Shown piece by piece: positions 5,700-13,182 of a stretch of DNA of 20,147 nucleotides. Under the pieces are notes generated by a model that saw only the letters and a list, made by a program, of their open reading frames with translations, was not told the origin of the DNA and did not search any database. The position numbers and the translations under genes were made by a program. The stretch's first letter is position 1. Every line of letters begins with the position of its first letter. Source of the DNA: a virus; the IMG/VR virus record IMGVR_UViG_3300035703_002833, positions 1 through 20,147 of that record, one strand, 5' to 3'.

Positions 5700-7475
5700 A
5701 TGAACACCTATGCCTTGGACTTTGAGTCCTACTACGATAGTGATTGCTCAATCACAACCTTAGGCCCGAAGGGCTACTTCTCCCATCCGGCGTTCGACGC
5801 TTACATGGTATCTGTCGTATCTGATAGCGGGTACGAGTTTGTCGGTAATCCTAGGGAGTTTGATTGGTCGGTTCTTGACGGCCAGCGCGTGATTTCCCAT
5901 AACGCAGCTTTCGATGAAAGCCTGTATCTTTTTGGCGTCGAGTCTGGCTGGTGGCCTGCTTGCACACCTACTGAGTGGCACTGTACCGCCGACATGACTG
6001 CGTTCCTCGGTCTGCCTAGATCTCTCAAGAACGCATCCGCTGCGGTCTTAGGGATTGAGGTCAGCAAAGACGTTCGCTCAAATATGAAAGGCAAGCGGTG
6101 GGAAACTATGACAGAAGAATTCCGGACGCAAGTTAGGGACTACGCTCTTCTGGACTCACGATACTGTTTGCAGCTATGGCAAAAACTAGAGGATCAATGG
6201 CCTCAAACCGAGCGCGAAATCAGCTTGCTGAATCGGCGGATCGGGCAGCGCGGTTTACCGATTGATACCGATTTGCTCCGCAAGAATCTGGAAACAATTC
6301 AAACAGAACTATTTGAGGCCGAGCAATCGATTCCGTGGATTGGGGACTACACGCCGCTATCTCGGAAAGCGTTCAACGAACAGTGTCGAATCCAAGGCAT
6401 TGAGCCTCCGGCATCAATCGCGATGGGTAATGAGGAGGCCGACAAGTGGTTCGCCGCGCACCAACAGGCTTGCCCGTGGGCGAGAGCCGTACAGAATTAC
6501 CGCCGCATCAATGCGTTCCTTCGAAAACTGGAAGCGTTTGATAACGGCACGATGCCAGACCAAAGATACTACGGCGGTCTGATGTACTGCGGGGCCAACC
6601 CGACTGCCCGCTTTAGTGGCAGCGGCGGCAACCTTAACCTCCAGAATCTTCCGAGGGATGAGATGTTTGGCGTCAACTTCCGCCACATGATTCGTCCTAA
6701 GAAAGGACACAAGCTTATTGTAGCTGACCTATCTCAGATCGAGGTTCGCACTCTGTGCTGGCTGGCGGGAGACAAAGACGCACTAGAGCTGATTCGAGAG
6801 TCTGAAGATATTTACCATGCTTTCGGTGTATTGCTAAGCCTACATGATCCGGCTAATGGGCCACTGAAATCGTTCGATCCAAAGCTGCGTCACAAAGTGA
6901 AATCGATTGTCCTCGGCTGTGGGTACGGTATGGGACCGACAAAGTTTGCTACATTCAGCGGACTGCCGTTGGAAGAAGCCGAGGCGGCAGTGAATCTTTA
7001 TCGAGAGAAAATGTCTACGGTTAAAAGACTGTGGCGCAAACTCGATAACGATATGGCCGTCGCCTACTCGATTAGCGAGCCCTTTGAACTCGACATGCCA
7101 TCTGGCAGAATGATGCGCTACGGCGTCCTTAAGCGAATGAAGGATACGTCCTCCGACAAGACTCGTTTTCGCTACATTGGCAAGTTGATTCGGAATGGGC
7201 AGCTGAGGGATTTCGCCCTATGGGGCGGGATCTTAACAGAGAACCTGTCACAAGCGCTCGCGAGAGATATTTTCTGCGACATGCTGCTGCGAATTGACAA
7301 AGCTGGATTCCCGATCATTCTGCACGTTCACGATGAAGTGGTGCTTGAAGTTCCGGAAGACACAGCAGAGGACGCGCTACAGCAAGTCCTTCAAATCATG
7401 TCCACTCCTCCGGACTGGATACCGGACATTCCGGTCGCAGCCGAAGGCCACATCTTAGATCTTTACTCCAAATAA
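5700..7475 (+). CDS. Family A DNA polymerase with 3'-5' exonuclease
   Basis: The 591-aa replicative polymerase has a proofreading domain and a polymerase domain but no 5' nuclease domain. Exo I is D7-F-E9, Exo II is HNAAFD around N68-D72, and Exo III is Y148-x3-D152. Polymerase motif A is DLSQIEVR at 343-350. Motif B runs from R397 and K401 to Y409-G410. Motif C is HDE at 544-546. All catalytic carboxylates (D343, D545) are present, so both activities should be intact. The residue aligned to E. coli Pol I F762 is L405. The ATG at 5700 follows CTACAATCAT, with no Shine-Dalgarno. Only four bases separate its stop from the primase start. Confidence 0.95.
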   Translation: MNTYALDFESYYDSDCSITTLGPKGYFSHPAFDAYMVSVVSDSGYEFVGNPREFDWSVLDGQRVISHNAAFDESLYLFGVESGWWPACTPTEWHCTADMTAFLGLPRSLKNASAAVLGIEVSKDVRSNMKGKRWETMTEEFRTQVRDYALLDSRYCLQLWQKLEDQWPQTEREISLLNRRIGQRGLPIDTDLLRKNLETIQTELFEAEQSIPWIGDYTPLSRKAFNEQCRIQGIEPPASIAMGNEEADKWFAAHQQACPWARAVQNYRRINAFLRKLEAFDNGTMPDQRYYGGLMYCGANPTARFSGSGGNLNLQNLPRDEMFGVNFRHMIRPKKGHKLIVADLSQIEVRTLCWLAGDKDALELIRESEDIYHAFGVLLSLHDPANGPLKSFDPKLRHKVKSIVLGCGYGMGPTKFATFSGLPLEEAEAAVNLYREKMSTVKRLWRKLDNDMAVAYSISEPFELDMPSGRMMRYGVLKRMKDTSSDKTRFRYIGKLIRNGQLRDFALWGGILTENLSQALARDIFCDMLLRIDKAGFPIILHVHDEVVLEVPEDTAEDALQQVLQIMSTPPDWIPDIPVAAEGHILDLYSK

Positions 7476-7479
7476 TCAA

Positions 7480-9636
7480 ATGAGATACCGATACCTGAAA
7501 AACCATCGTGCCGTCGCCACGACTTCAATCGACGACCTGTCTACACTCAGCCTGCCCAAACCGAACTTCGACACGAAGGCGCAGTTTCGGAGTTGGTGCG
7601 CAGATGCAAACACCGACCACTGCTTCTACTCAATGGCCGAAGGAGATAATCCGAACGCCAGAATCAGCGAAGACAATCCGGTCAATAAGATACACGGCTT
7701 CGTCGCCGACTACGATGCTCCGGTAGACTGGTCGAAGATCGACGAAGTGTTGAAAGCAAGATGCGAGGATGCGCTCATACCGACATGGCGGACAAGAACA
7801 CATTCCGGTTACATCCGTCTGGTATGGGAGTTTGAAAGCGCATTGCCAATTCCTCCGGCATTAGCCGAGTCATTCTACAAGCGGCTGTCCGACGGCCTCA
7901 AAGCATCGATGCTCGCAGCCGGATTCGACCGGATGAGCCTCAAGCCATCGCAATACTTTGAACTCGGCGAGGACTGGACTAAGACCGGCAACCGCCTGTC
8001 GGAACAACTTGTTCGTACCGTTCTCCTTAAAGCGGCGAATGATACGACAATCAAGACAGAGGACACGAACATACCGATCGACGAGATCGCCGCCGAAGTA
8101 GAACGTCGCTTCCCCAATCGATGGTCCGGCGACTTCTCTGTCGGCGCTCGCGGCCCGTTGTTCTGGATCGACGACGGCATCGACCGCGACGGCTGTCAGG
8201 TGCGTGAGGATGGCATGATCTGCTACTCCGATCGTGCTGGAAAAGGATTTGTCAGCTGGCGGGAAATCTTCGGTAAGAAGTTCGTCGAGCAGTTTGAACA
8301 GAAGAAGCTGACCTGCCTGATGGACCAGTACTGGTTCAACGGCAAGAGTTTCTACAAGCTCTTAGGGAGCGGTCCTGTAGCTATTCCTAAGGAACAGCTT
8401 GTGTTGGAACTGCGCAAAGCCGGATTCTCACTCAAGATTAAGAAGGGTCAGACGATCTCTGAAATCGAGCAAGCGATCCTCACGATCTCCAACGACTGCC
8501 GTGTGGAGGAAGTCGCTCCTGTGATCTTCTCTAAGGATCGGGTCGTCGGGTACAACGGACGCAAGATCCTTAACAGCTGCCGAACGATTCCTGTCAAGCC
8601 CGACACTGACGGCGATCCTTCGAAGTGGCCTTGGCTGCACGACTTCCTTACGCCGTTCTTTGCGGTAGATAACGACGGCAACTCAACGCTGCCCTACTTC
8701 CTAGCATGGTATCAGAGACTGTACCGTGCCGTGTTGGAACACAGACTCGACCAAGGACAGCTGATGATTCTTCTCGGCCCGACCGGAAGAGGAAAAACGC
8801 TATTGACCAACAAAATTATTGGCGCTTCAGTCGGCGGGTTCAGCGATGCCTCCGACTACCTGTCCGGCAAGACCAACTTCAACAAGGATCTGTGCGGGTC
8901 CGCAGCATGGGTCATCGACGACCAGACGGCTGCTACAACCTACGCCGACCAAAGGAAGTTTGTCGAGCTCACAAAGCGGTGCGTTGCTAACCCGAGACTT
9001 GAGTACCATGCCAAGTACTCAGACGCGATTCCGTTGCCGTGGTCCGGACGAGTGATGATGAGCCTAAACATCGACGCAAACTCACTCGCGGCTCTGCCTA
9101 CACTGGACAGCAGCAACCGTGACAAGATTATCGCCCTCCGCGTAAACAGCGGCCACAAAGTCAAATTCCCATCTAATGAAATTGTTGAGAATACTATTAA
9201 CAGTGAGCTTCCTCACTTCCTCCGTTGGCTGCTCGACTGGTCAGCGCCTGATACTATCAAGGACAGCAGCCGCTTCGGAGTGCGAACTTACATCGATTCG
9301 TTCATTGAAGCTGCAGCCTACGATAACAGCAGTCGTTCCGCCATCGCTGAGATGGTCGAATTCTTCAGTAAGAAAGTGAGGGAGGCGTCCGACCGACCGA
9401 AATGGCGAGGCACGCTGACCGAGTTTACTGTGGTGCTGCATGAATGCAACGGCGGTCGGTCAGTCGGCAACTCTCACAATCTGGAGTTCGTCCGGCGCGG
9501 CATGACCGTACTGGAAGAAGTCAGCCAGCACAACAAGCACGTTCGTCCGGTTCGGAGCAAGGGCCACGGCGGCGGCAAGATTTGGGAGATCGACCTGTCG
9601 CCCGACTACGATATCGACAAAGGCGAGGACTTCTGA
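7480..9636 (+). CDS. Primase-polymerase / SF3 (D5-like) helicase fusion
   Basis: The 718-aa protein joins two replication modules. The N-terminal third looks like an archaeo-eukaryotic-type primase: the acidic motif VADYD is at 75-79 (D77, D79), then RTHSGYIRLVWEF, then a third-motif-like FDRMSLKPSQYF at about 149-160. The C-terminal half is a D5/DUF5906-like SF3 helicase. Walker A (GPTGRGKT) is at 433-440, Walker B-like VIDD at 478-481, followed by an arginine/sensor region GRVMMSLNID. It would prime and unwind for the adjacent family A polymerase. The primase assignment is weaker than the helicase one. The gene's last 31 bases overlap the oppositely oriented nuclease gene. Confidence 0.85.
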   Translation: MRYRYLKNHRAVATTSIDDLSTLSLPKPNFDTKAQFRSWCADANTDHCFYSMAEGDNPNARISEDNPVNKIHGFVADYDAPVDWSKIDEVLKARCEDALIPTWRTRTHSGYIRLVWEFESALPIPPALAESFYKRLSDGLKASMLAAGFDRMSLKPSQYFELGEDWTKTGNRLSEQLVRTVLLKAANDTTIKTEDTNIPIDEIAAEVERRFPNRWSGDFSVGARGPLFWIDDGIDRDGCQVREDGMICYSDRAGKGFVSWREIFGKKFVEQFEQKKLTCLMDQYWFNGKSFYKLLGSGPVAIPKEQLVLELRKAGFSLKIKKGQTISEIEQAILTISNDCRVEEVAPVIFSKDRVVGYNGRKILNSCRTIPVKPDTDGDPSKWPWLHDFLTPFFAVDNDGNSTLPYFLAWYQRLYRAVLEHRLDQGQLMILLGPTGRGKTLLTNKIIGASVGGFSDASDYLSGKTNFNKDLCGSAAWVIDDQTAATTYADQRKFVELTKRCVANPRLEYHAKYSDAIPLPWSGRVMMSLNIDANSLAALPTLDSSNRDKIIALRVNSGHKVKFPSNEIVENTINSELPHFLRWLLDWSAPDTIKDSSRFGVRTYIDSFIEAAAYDNSSRSAIAEMVEFFSKKVREASDRPKWRGTLTEFTVVLHECNGGRSVGNSHNLEFVRRGMTVLEEVSQHNKHVRPVRSKGHGGGKIWEIDLSPDYDIDKGEDF

Positions 9637-10154
9637 ATCGTCCGCTTTGTGATCTTCCGTTTCGGCGGGTTCAATTCGGATATCGGCAAAGTGTACTCGT
9701 CCGCAAACGAGAGCTTGCCGTCATCCGGATTGATATGGCCCTTTGGCAGAAACAGTGCCTGCTCGATGAAAGATCGGGCGGGCAGCCAGCCGACGACGTA
9801 GACTTTGGACAGCGCCGAGTTGCACCTAACAAAATAGTAGACATCGCATTTGGCGCAGAGTTTTTCTTTGTCTTTCTCCGACCCGTACACACGGGCAACG
9901 TAGTGGGGCAGTGGCTCTACACTTCCTCTGGTCGTCTTTACATCAACCGTTACGCCGTTCGGCAGAACAAGATCATAAGCGTAGACTCGATTGCCCACTC
10001 GCTCGCCGCCGAGTAGATGATGGATGACAATCTCACCCATCATTCCGGTCTCGTTGCCTTGGCCTCTAGTAAATGAGTTCCGTAGGGAACCCATATCCTT
10101 GGCCTCCCTCCGAGCTTGTTTTCGCATCGTCGGGGTGGGCTCGATAAAAATCAT
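9606..10154 (-). CDS. PD-(D/E)XK endonuclease-like protein
   Basis: The 182-aa protein shows a restriction-endonuclease-like core: E41 in MMGEIVIHHLL, D61 in YDLVLPNG, and D71-V-K73 in VTVDVKTT. Two cysteines follow in LCAKCD, but a metal site is uncertain. The N-terminus is basic (RKQARREAK). Possible roles include Holliday-junction resolution, packaging-related cleavage or host DNA degradation; the sequence does not choose among them. The start codon shares one base with the stop of the upstream virion gene (TGATG), implying coupled translation with it. Its end overlaps the primase gene tail to tail by 31 bp. Confidence 0.75.
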   Translation of the reverse strand: MIFIEPTPTMRKQARREAKDMGSLRNSFTRGQGNETGMMGEIVIHHLLGGERVGNRVYAYDLVLPNGVTVDVKTTRGSVEPLPHYVARVYGSEKDKEKLCAKCDVYYFVRCNSALSKVYVVGWLPARSFIEQALFLPKGHINPDDGKLSFADEYTLPISELNPPKRKITKRTIQKSSPLSIS

Positions 10155-11098
10155 CAGTAGATTGTGTAGAGATTATTCCGATTGCTGGTCCCGTACGGAT
10201 CCACGTTCAGGCGCGGAATCGCTGCGCCTCTGGACGAAGCCATTTCTTCCTCCAGAAGAAGCTGTGCGCGTTGCCAATGATAGTCGGCACGCTCAAGGTC
10301 TGCGTTGTCCTCCGCTAGACGGCCCAACAAGCCGTGCTTGAGAGCACCGATATTTGTCAGGTACACAACGTCTTCGTCGTCCCACAACGGCTTGAACGCC
10401 CGCTTGCAGAGCACATGGACGGTCGTGACGTTATCGGTCGCCCGATTCAGGCGGAACCAACGGTAGCGAGTGACTCCGGAGTCCGGACCAATCGTGGCAA
10501 TGGTCGTCTCGGGATCATCCGCATCTAACCGAATGTCGTAGATGTCGGTAAGCCCGTCGAACTTGATCTCGCGGATCGTCGTGATGTCTTCAGAAAAGGT
10601 GAGGGGCACAGCGTCGCCGACCGCAACTCCGGTACTGGAAGTGTAGACCTTATCTCCGTCGGTAGCCGAAATCGAAACCGTCCCGCCGCTACTGGTACTG
10701 AAGGCAGTTGTCGCGGCGGACTCCGCTGCTGGAACTAGATGGAGGGTGTCGGTCGCGTCGTCGATTAGGAGCTTGGTCGGCCAGTAGCCCGCGTCGATCA
10801 GCCCCCATAGAAGATCGGCTCCGTTATGGTTGAGCCCGACCGAGCGGTAGTCATGCCACAAAGACCGGACCGGAGAAGGGTGGCCGTCTACCATTGTGTG
10901 CAGCACCGAATCGGCCTCTTCCGGAAGCACGACATGTCCGCTTTGGACGGGCAAACTGTACTGGATGGTCAGATCCCGATAGGTTCCACTCCGATGCAGG
11001 CGGTCGAGCACTTGATTTAGGCTAGACTTGAAGTCGCCGTTAGGCTCGATATACGAACCTAAAAGCGGCCTGAGCTGGTTGAGGGTCATTGCGGCCAT
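10154..11098 (-). CDS. Probable virion structural protein (possible head-tail adaptor)
   Basis: The 314-aa protein begins MAAMTLNQLRPLLGSYI. The N-terminal region is helical, the middle (about 125-200) is Ser/Thr-rich and beta-rich, and the C-terminus is helical with LKHGLLGRLAEDNADLERA and a paired tyrosine end. The C-terminal pattern of a long helix with regularly spaced acidic and alanine residues resembles podovirus tail-tubular or adaptor proteins (T7 gp11 type), but this is a weak resemblance. The gene follows the 43-aa gene after 6 bases and is coupled to the nuclease. No Shine-Dalgarno is seen. Confidence 0.6.
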   Translation of the reverse strand: MAAMTLNQLRPLLGSYIEPNGDFKSSLNQVLDRLHRSGTYRDLTIQYSLPVQSGHVVLPEEADSVLHTMVDGHPSPVRSLWHDYRSVGLNHNGADLLWGLIDAGYWPTKLLIDDATDTLHLVPAAESAATTAFSTSSGGTVSISATDGDKVYTSSTGVAVGDAVPLTFSEDITTIREIKFDGLTDIYDIRLDADDPETTIATIGPDSGVTRYRWFRLNRATDNVTTVHVLCKRAFKPLWDDEDVVYLTNIGALKHGLLGRLAEDNADLERADYHWQRAQLLLEEEMASSRGAAIPRLNVDPYGTSNRNNLYTIY

Positions 11099-11104
11099 AC
11101 TGGC

Positions 11105-11236
11105 TTACTTCTTCGGTTTGACTTTGACCTCGCCGGAGTGAAGCTCTTTCTTCAGCTTGCTTTGCTGCTTGCCGGACAAAGGGCTTACTTTGGAAAGCAA
11201 ATAAGCTACCTGTTTCTGAGACTTCTCTTGAGGCAT
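11105..11236 (-). CDS. Small basic protein, 43 aa
   Basis: The translation starts MPQEKSQKQVAYLLSKVSPL and ends KVKVKPKK-like (basic tail, VKVKPKK). It is rich in Lys, Gln and Ser with a short amphipathic helix. It is short, but has a clean ATG, stops 6 bases before the next gene's start, and sits 8 bases below a promoter-like -10. Many phages encode similar very short basic proteins near structural genes, some called DUF3008-like. A specific family cannot be assigned. Confidence 0.6.
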   Translation of the reverse strand: MPQEKSQKQVAYLLSKVSPLSGKQQSKLKKELHSGEVKVKPKK

Positions 11237-11244
11237 GACGTCAA

Positions 11245-11273
11245 ATACTAAACGCCGCTGTGTAATTGGTCAA
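11245..11273 (-). promoter_or_regulatory. Promoter-like site for the 43-aa gene
   Basis: On the minus strand TTGACC (11273-11268) is separated by 17 bases from TAGTAT (11250-11245). The ATG at 11236 is 8 bases after the -10, so a usual start would yield an almost leaderless mRNA. The -35 overlaps the stop codon of the upstream paralogue gene. Confidence 0.45.
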
Positions 11274-11542
11274 CTAAAATCAGACTCCAGTAGATCGCAG
11301 AGGTCTTTGACCGCAGCTATTTTGGCTTCGTCAAATGTAGTATAACTGCCCACGGTTTTTTCACCGCTGATCGTAAGGCGGTACACAGAAAACTTAGCGT
11401 CTGGGTTTTCTGAAGGTTTCTGGATAGCGTAAACGCCTAGCTGACCCTTAGCGATTTCGGCCTCGGTCAGATAGTACCCTTGTTTTGTTTTGACAAGATC
11501 GCCCCAGTTTAACTTGATTTGGCAAACGGTTGGGTGGTCCAT
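11270..11542 (-). CDS. Small conserved protein, paralogue of the gene at 1951-2217
   Basis: The 90-aa protein shares with the early-operon protein the blocks WGD, TKQGYYLTE, L-x-VY-x-IQ, RLT-x-SGEK, and DEAK...DLC-LL. The ATG at 11542 gives an N-terminus of similar length to the paralogue and is preferred over an in-frame TTG at 11584. Identity is clearly high over the whole length, so both copies are probably functional. It is carried on the opposite strand, next to the virion genes, with its own promoter-like site. Function unknown. Confidence 0.75.
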   Translation of the reverse strand: MDHPTVCQIKLNWGDLVKTKQGYYLTEAEIAKGQLGVYAIQKPSENPDAKFSVYRLTISGEKTVGSYTTFDEAKIAAVKDLCDLLESDFS

Positions 11543-11552
11543 AAGTTGGCTG

Positions 11553-11581
11553 AACCTAAGCGGGCGGTCGTCGATTGTCAA
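11553..11581 (-). promoter_or_regulatory. Promoter-like site for the minus-strand paralogue
   Basis: A perfect TTGACA (11581-11576 on the minus strand) precedes TAGGTT (11558-11553) by exactly 17 bases. The ATG at 11542 lies 10 bases after the -10. The -10 match is only partial. It forms a divergent pair with the plus-strand site at 11593-11620. Confidence 0.45.
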
Positions 11582-11592
11582 CAAAAATACAC

Positions 11593-11620
11593 TTGACCGA
11601 TCCGGCCCACCTGCTATCCT
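11593..11620 (+). promoter_or_regulatory. Promoter-like site for the 149-aa gene
   Basis: TTGACC (11593-11598), a 16-base spacer and TATCCT (11615-11620) are followed after 8 bases by the ATG at 11629. The short distance again suggests a near-leaderless transcript. Confidence 0.4.
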
Positions 11621-11628
11621 TTTCGCGT

Positions 11629-12078
11629 ATGGCTAGTGTACCTTTTGCTTCAGTCGCCGAGCGCGGCGGTCGTCTTACTATGGCCCAGAACGCTGCGTAT
11701 CAGTCGGGCCTCCAACGGGCAAACCAGATGCCGCAGTCTACCGGAGCTAAAATCTTCGAAGACACCTTTGCGAACATTCGTGCTAGGTACGGAACTTCCG
11801 GCAGCGGCATTCCTTCAGGCACTGACCGCATGGGTAGGTTCGTCGAGACTCTACTCCGCCGCGCCGAAGTCGGTACAGGTTTGATGACGCCGTTGGAAGT
11901 GCGTGCGAGGGCGATGCCGAATACGTTCGCCTCTTCGCTGAGAAACGCGGGCCTGTCTAGTCAGGTCAGTTCTACGGGCCAGATCGCAGGACAGGCCAGT
12001 CTGTCTTCGATGAGCGATCCGTATGCCAAAGAGAGAAGCGCGTATGCCAGTACAGGCACAGGCCGCTACTTTTCTTAG
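11629..12078 (+). CDS. Hypothetical protein, 149 aa, isolated on the plus strand
   Basis: The ATG at 11629 is chosen because it follows a promoter-like site; a TTG at 11575 is in frame but would place the promoter inside the gene. The protein begins MASVPFASVAERGGRLTMAQ, is rich in Ala, Ser, Gly and Thr, and ends STGTGRYFS. It is predicted partly helical, with RFVETLLRRAEVG near the middle, and low-complexity at the C-terminus. No membrane segment is seen. It is the only plus-strand gene inside the minus-strand virion region. Its last four bases overlap the opposite gene's stop. It could be a small virion or scaffold-like protein; the function is unknown. Confidence 0.65.
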   Translation: MASVPFASVAERGGRLTMAQNAAYQSGLQRANQMPQSTGAKIFEDTFANIRARYGTSGSGIPSGTDRMGRFVETLLRRAEVGTGLMTPLEVRARAMPNTFASSLRNAGLSSQVSSTGQIAGQASLSSMSDPYAKERSAYASTGTGRYFS

Positions 12079-12860
12079 TAAAAAAAAGAAGTAGCTGCGA
12101 TAGTCTGTGTTCTGATAGCGACCGACGGCTGTTGGTTTTGAATCTGTGTTGTGCGTGTTCTCTCAACTTTTAGTTCAGATTCACTGATTGATATATCATA
12201 CTCTGTGGTAGTATTTCCTTGCTGAGAATTTTCATAGTCATAGCATGCGCAAAATGCGTCATTATAAATGACAAAATCTATACCTATAGTTGGGTCGGTA
12301 TCGGCTACCCAGACATCGTACCCAAGCTCTTGGCTAAAGTCTTGAAACAAAAAACCAGCTGTTATCCCCCAAGAGTCATCATAGCTAGACTGATTTAGTG
12401 TATACCTACCGGCACTAGAATCAGCATACAAAGCCAAAAAATCCGACACACTAGACTCGCCATCGGACGGAAGGAATGGATTATATTGTCTTATTGGAAA
12501 TGGGTGCTCTGAGTTAATGTAGGCGTCACTTCTATTAACTCTTGGTGGGTACTCAAATAGATCAGTAGAATTGTCGAACATAGCCCTGTTATTAAACACA
12601 ACAATTATTTGTTGAACAGGAATAATTATAGGGTCTTGTTCTACCCCATTAAAAGATTGCTCGGTTATTTTTAGATACGACCGAAGCCTATGGTTCCAAT
12701 TTATGTACGTTTGCTCCGATACCTGCTGTACAACTTTGTATGATGCAAACTGTTCGTCGGTGATGGTTTTTGTCTTCCCTTTTTCGTAGATACAAATAGG
12801 GTACACATAAGAATCCCCTGACGGGAATACTGGAGTGTACTCTCTGACCCATCTACCCAT
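12075..12860 (-). CDS. Hypothetical virion-associated protein, 261 aa
   Basis: The protein starts MGRWVREYTPVFPSGDSYVY and is rich in Tyr, Asn, Ser and Thr, the composition of beta-rich phage tail or fibre proteins. No catalytic motif is visible. The C-terminal section from about 210 is Ser/Thr/Glu/Gln-rich and probably extended. The gene lies 8 bases below the 103-aa gene in the same direction. Its DNA is markedly AT-rich (20 G/C in the 60 bases 12181-12240; 19 in 12601-12660), unlike the replication genes, suggesting separate origin. Its stop overlaps that of the plus-strand gene by 4 bases. Confidence 0.65.
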   Translation of the reverse strand: MGRWVREYTPVFPSGDSYVYPICIYEKGKTKTITDEQFASYKVVQQVSEQTYINWNHRLRSYLKITEQSFNGVEQDPIIIPVQQIIVVFNNRAMFDNSTDLFEYPPRVNRSDAYINSEHPFPIRQYNPFLPSDGESSVSDFLALYADSSAGRYTLNQSSYDDSWGITAGFLFQDFSQELGYDVWVADTDPTIGIDFVIYNDAFCACYDYENSQQGNTTTEYDISISESELKVERTRTTQIQNQQPSVAIRTQTIAATSFFY

Positions 12861-12868
12861 AAATTTTA

Positions 12869-13180
12869 TCAGGGTTCTGTGAAACCGTACGATGCCTGCA
12901 CCGAGATCGTACCTAGTCTACCGCCTTTGAAACACAATATCGGAATCAAATGACTGCAAGAAGCCGTAAGACCTTGGTTATCGCCTAAAGATGATCCAGC
13001 TGAGATCGATCGTTCGTTTGCTGGTTCTGTTACAGGTAGTGCTTGCGTGACCGACGTGGTCAGGTTCACTGTGCTAACAGTCGATGAGCGGCGACTGTTG
13101 CCCTGATCCACATACGAGGACAAGAATCGCTGCATCTCGTCCATTGAGACGGTAGCGCTTTTTGTAGTTGGGTCTGCCAT
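12869..13180 (-). CDS. Small Ser/Thr-rich hypothetical protein, 103 aa
   Basis: The protein starts MADPTTKSATVSMDEMQRFL, has a Ser/Thr/Val-rich centre and ends with ISVQASYGFTEP. It begins two bases after the stop of the 1146-aa gene, so it probably belongs to the same transcript. The leader CAAATAATTATG is AT-rich without a Shine-Dalgarno. No known domain is recognised. It may be an accessory of the large adhesin upstream, such as a chaperone or small virion protein; this is only context. Confidence 0.6.
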   Translation of the reverse strand: MADPTTKSATVSMDEMQRFLSSYVDQGNSRRSSTVSTVNLTTSVTQALPVTEPANERSISAGSSLGDNQGLTASCSHLIPILCFKGGRLGTISVQASYGFTEP

Positions 13181-13182
13181 AA

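Noticed and set aside
11542-11584. TTG start at 11584 for the minus-strand paralogue
   Set aside because: The ATG at 11542 matches the length and alignment of the early paralogue, and the extension covers the promoter-like -35 and -10.
11575-11629. TTG start at 11575 for the plus-strand 149-aa gene
   Set aside because: It would place the best promoter-like site within the coding region and overlap the divergent promoter; the ATG at 11629 fits better.
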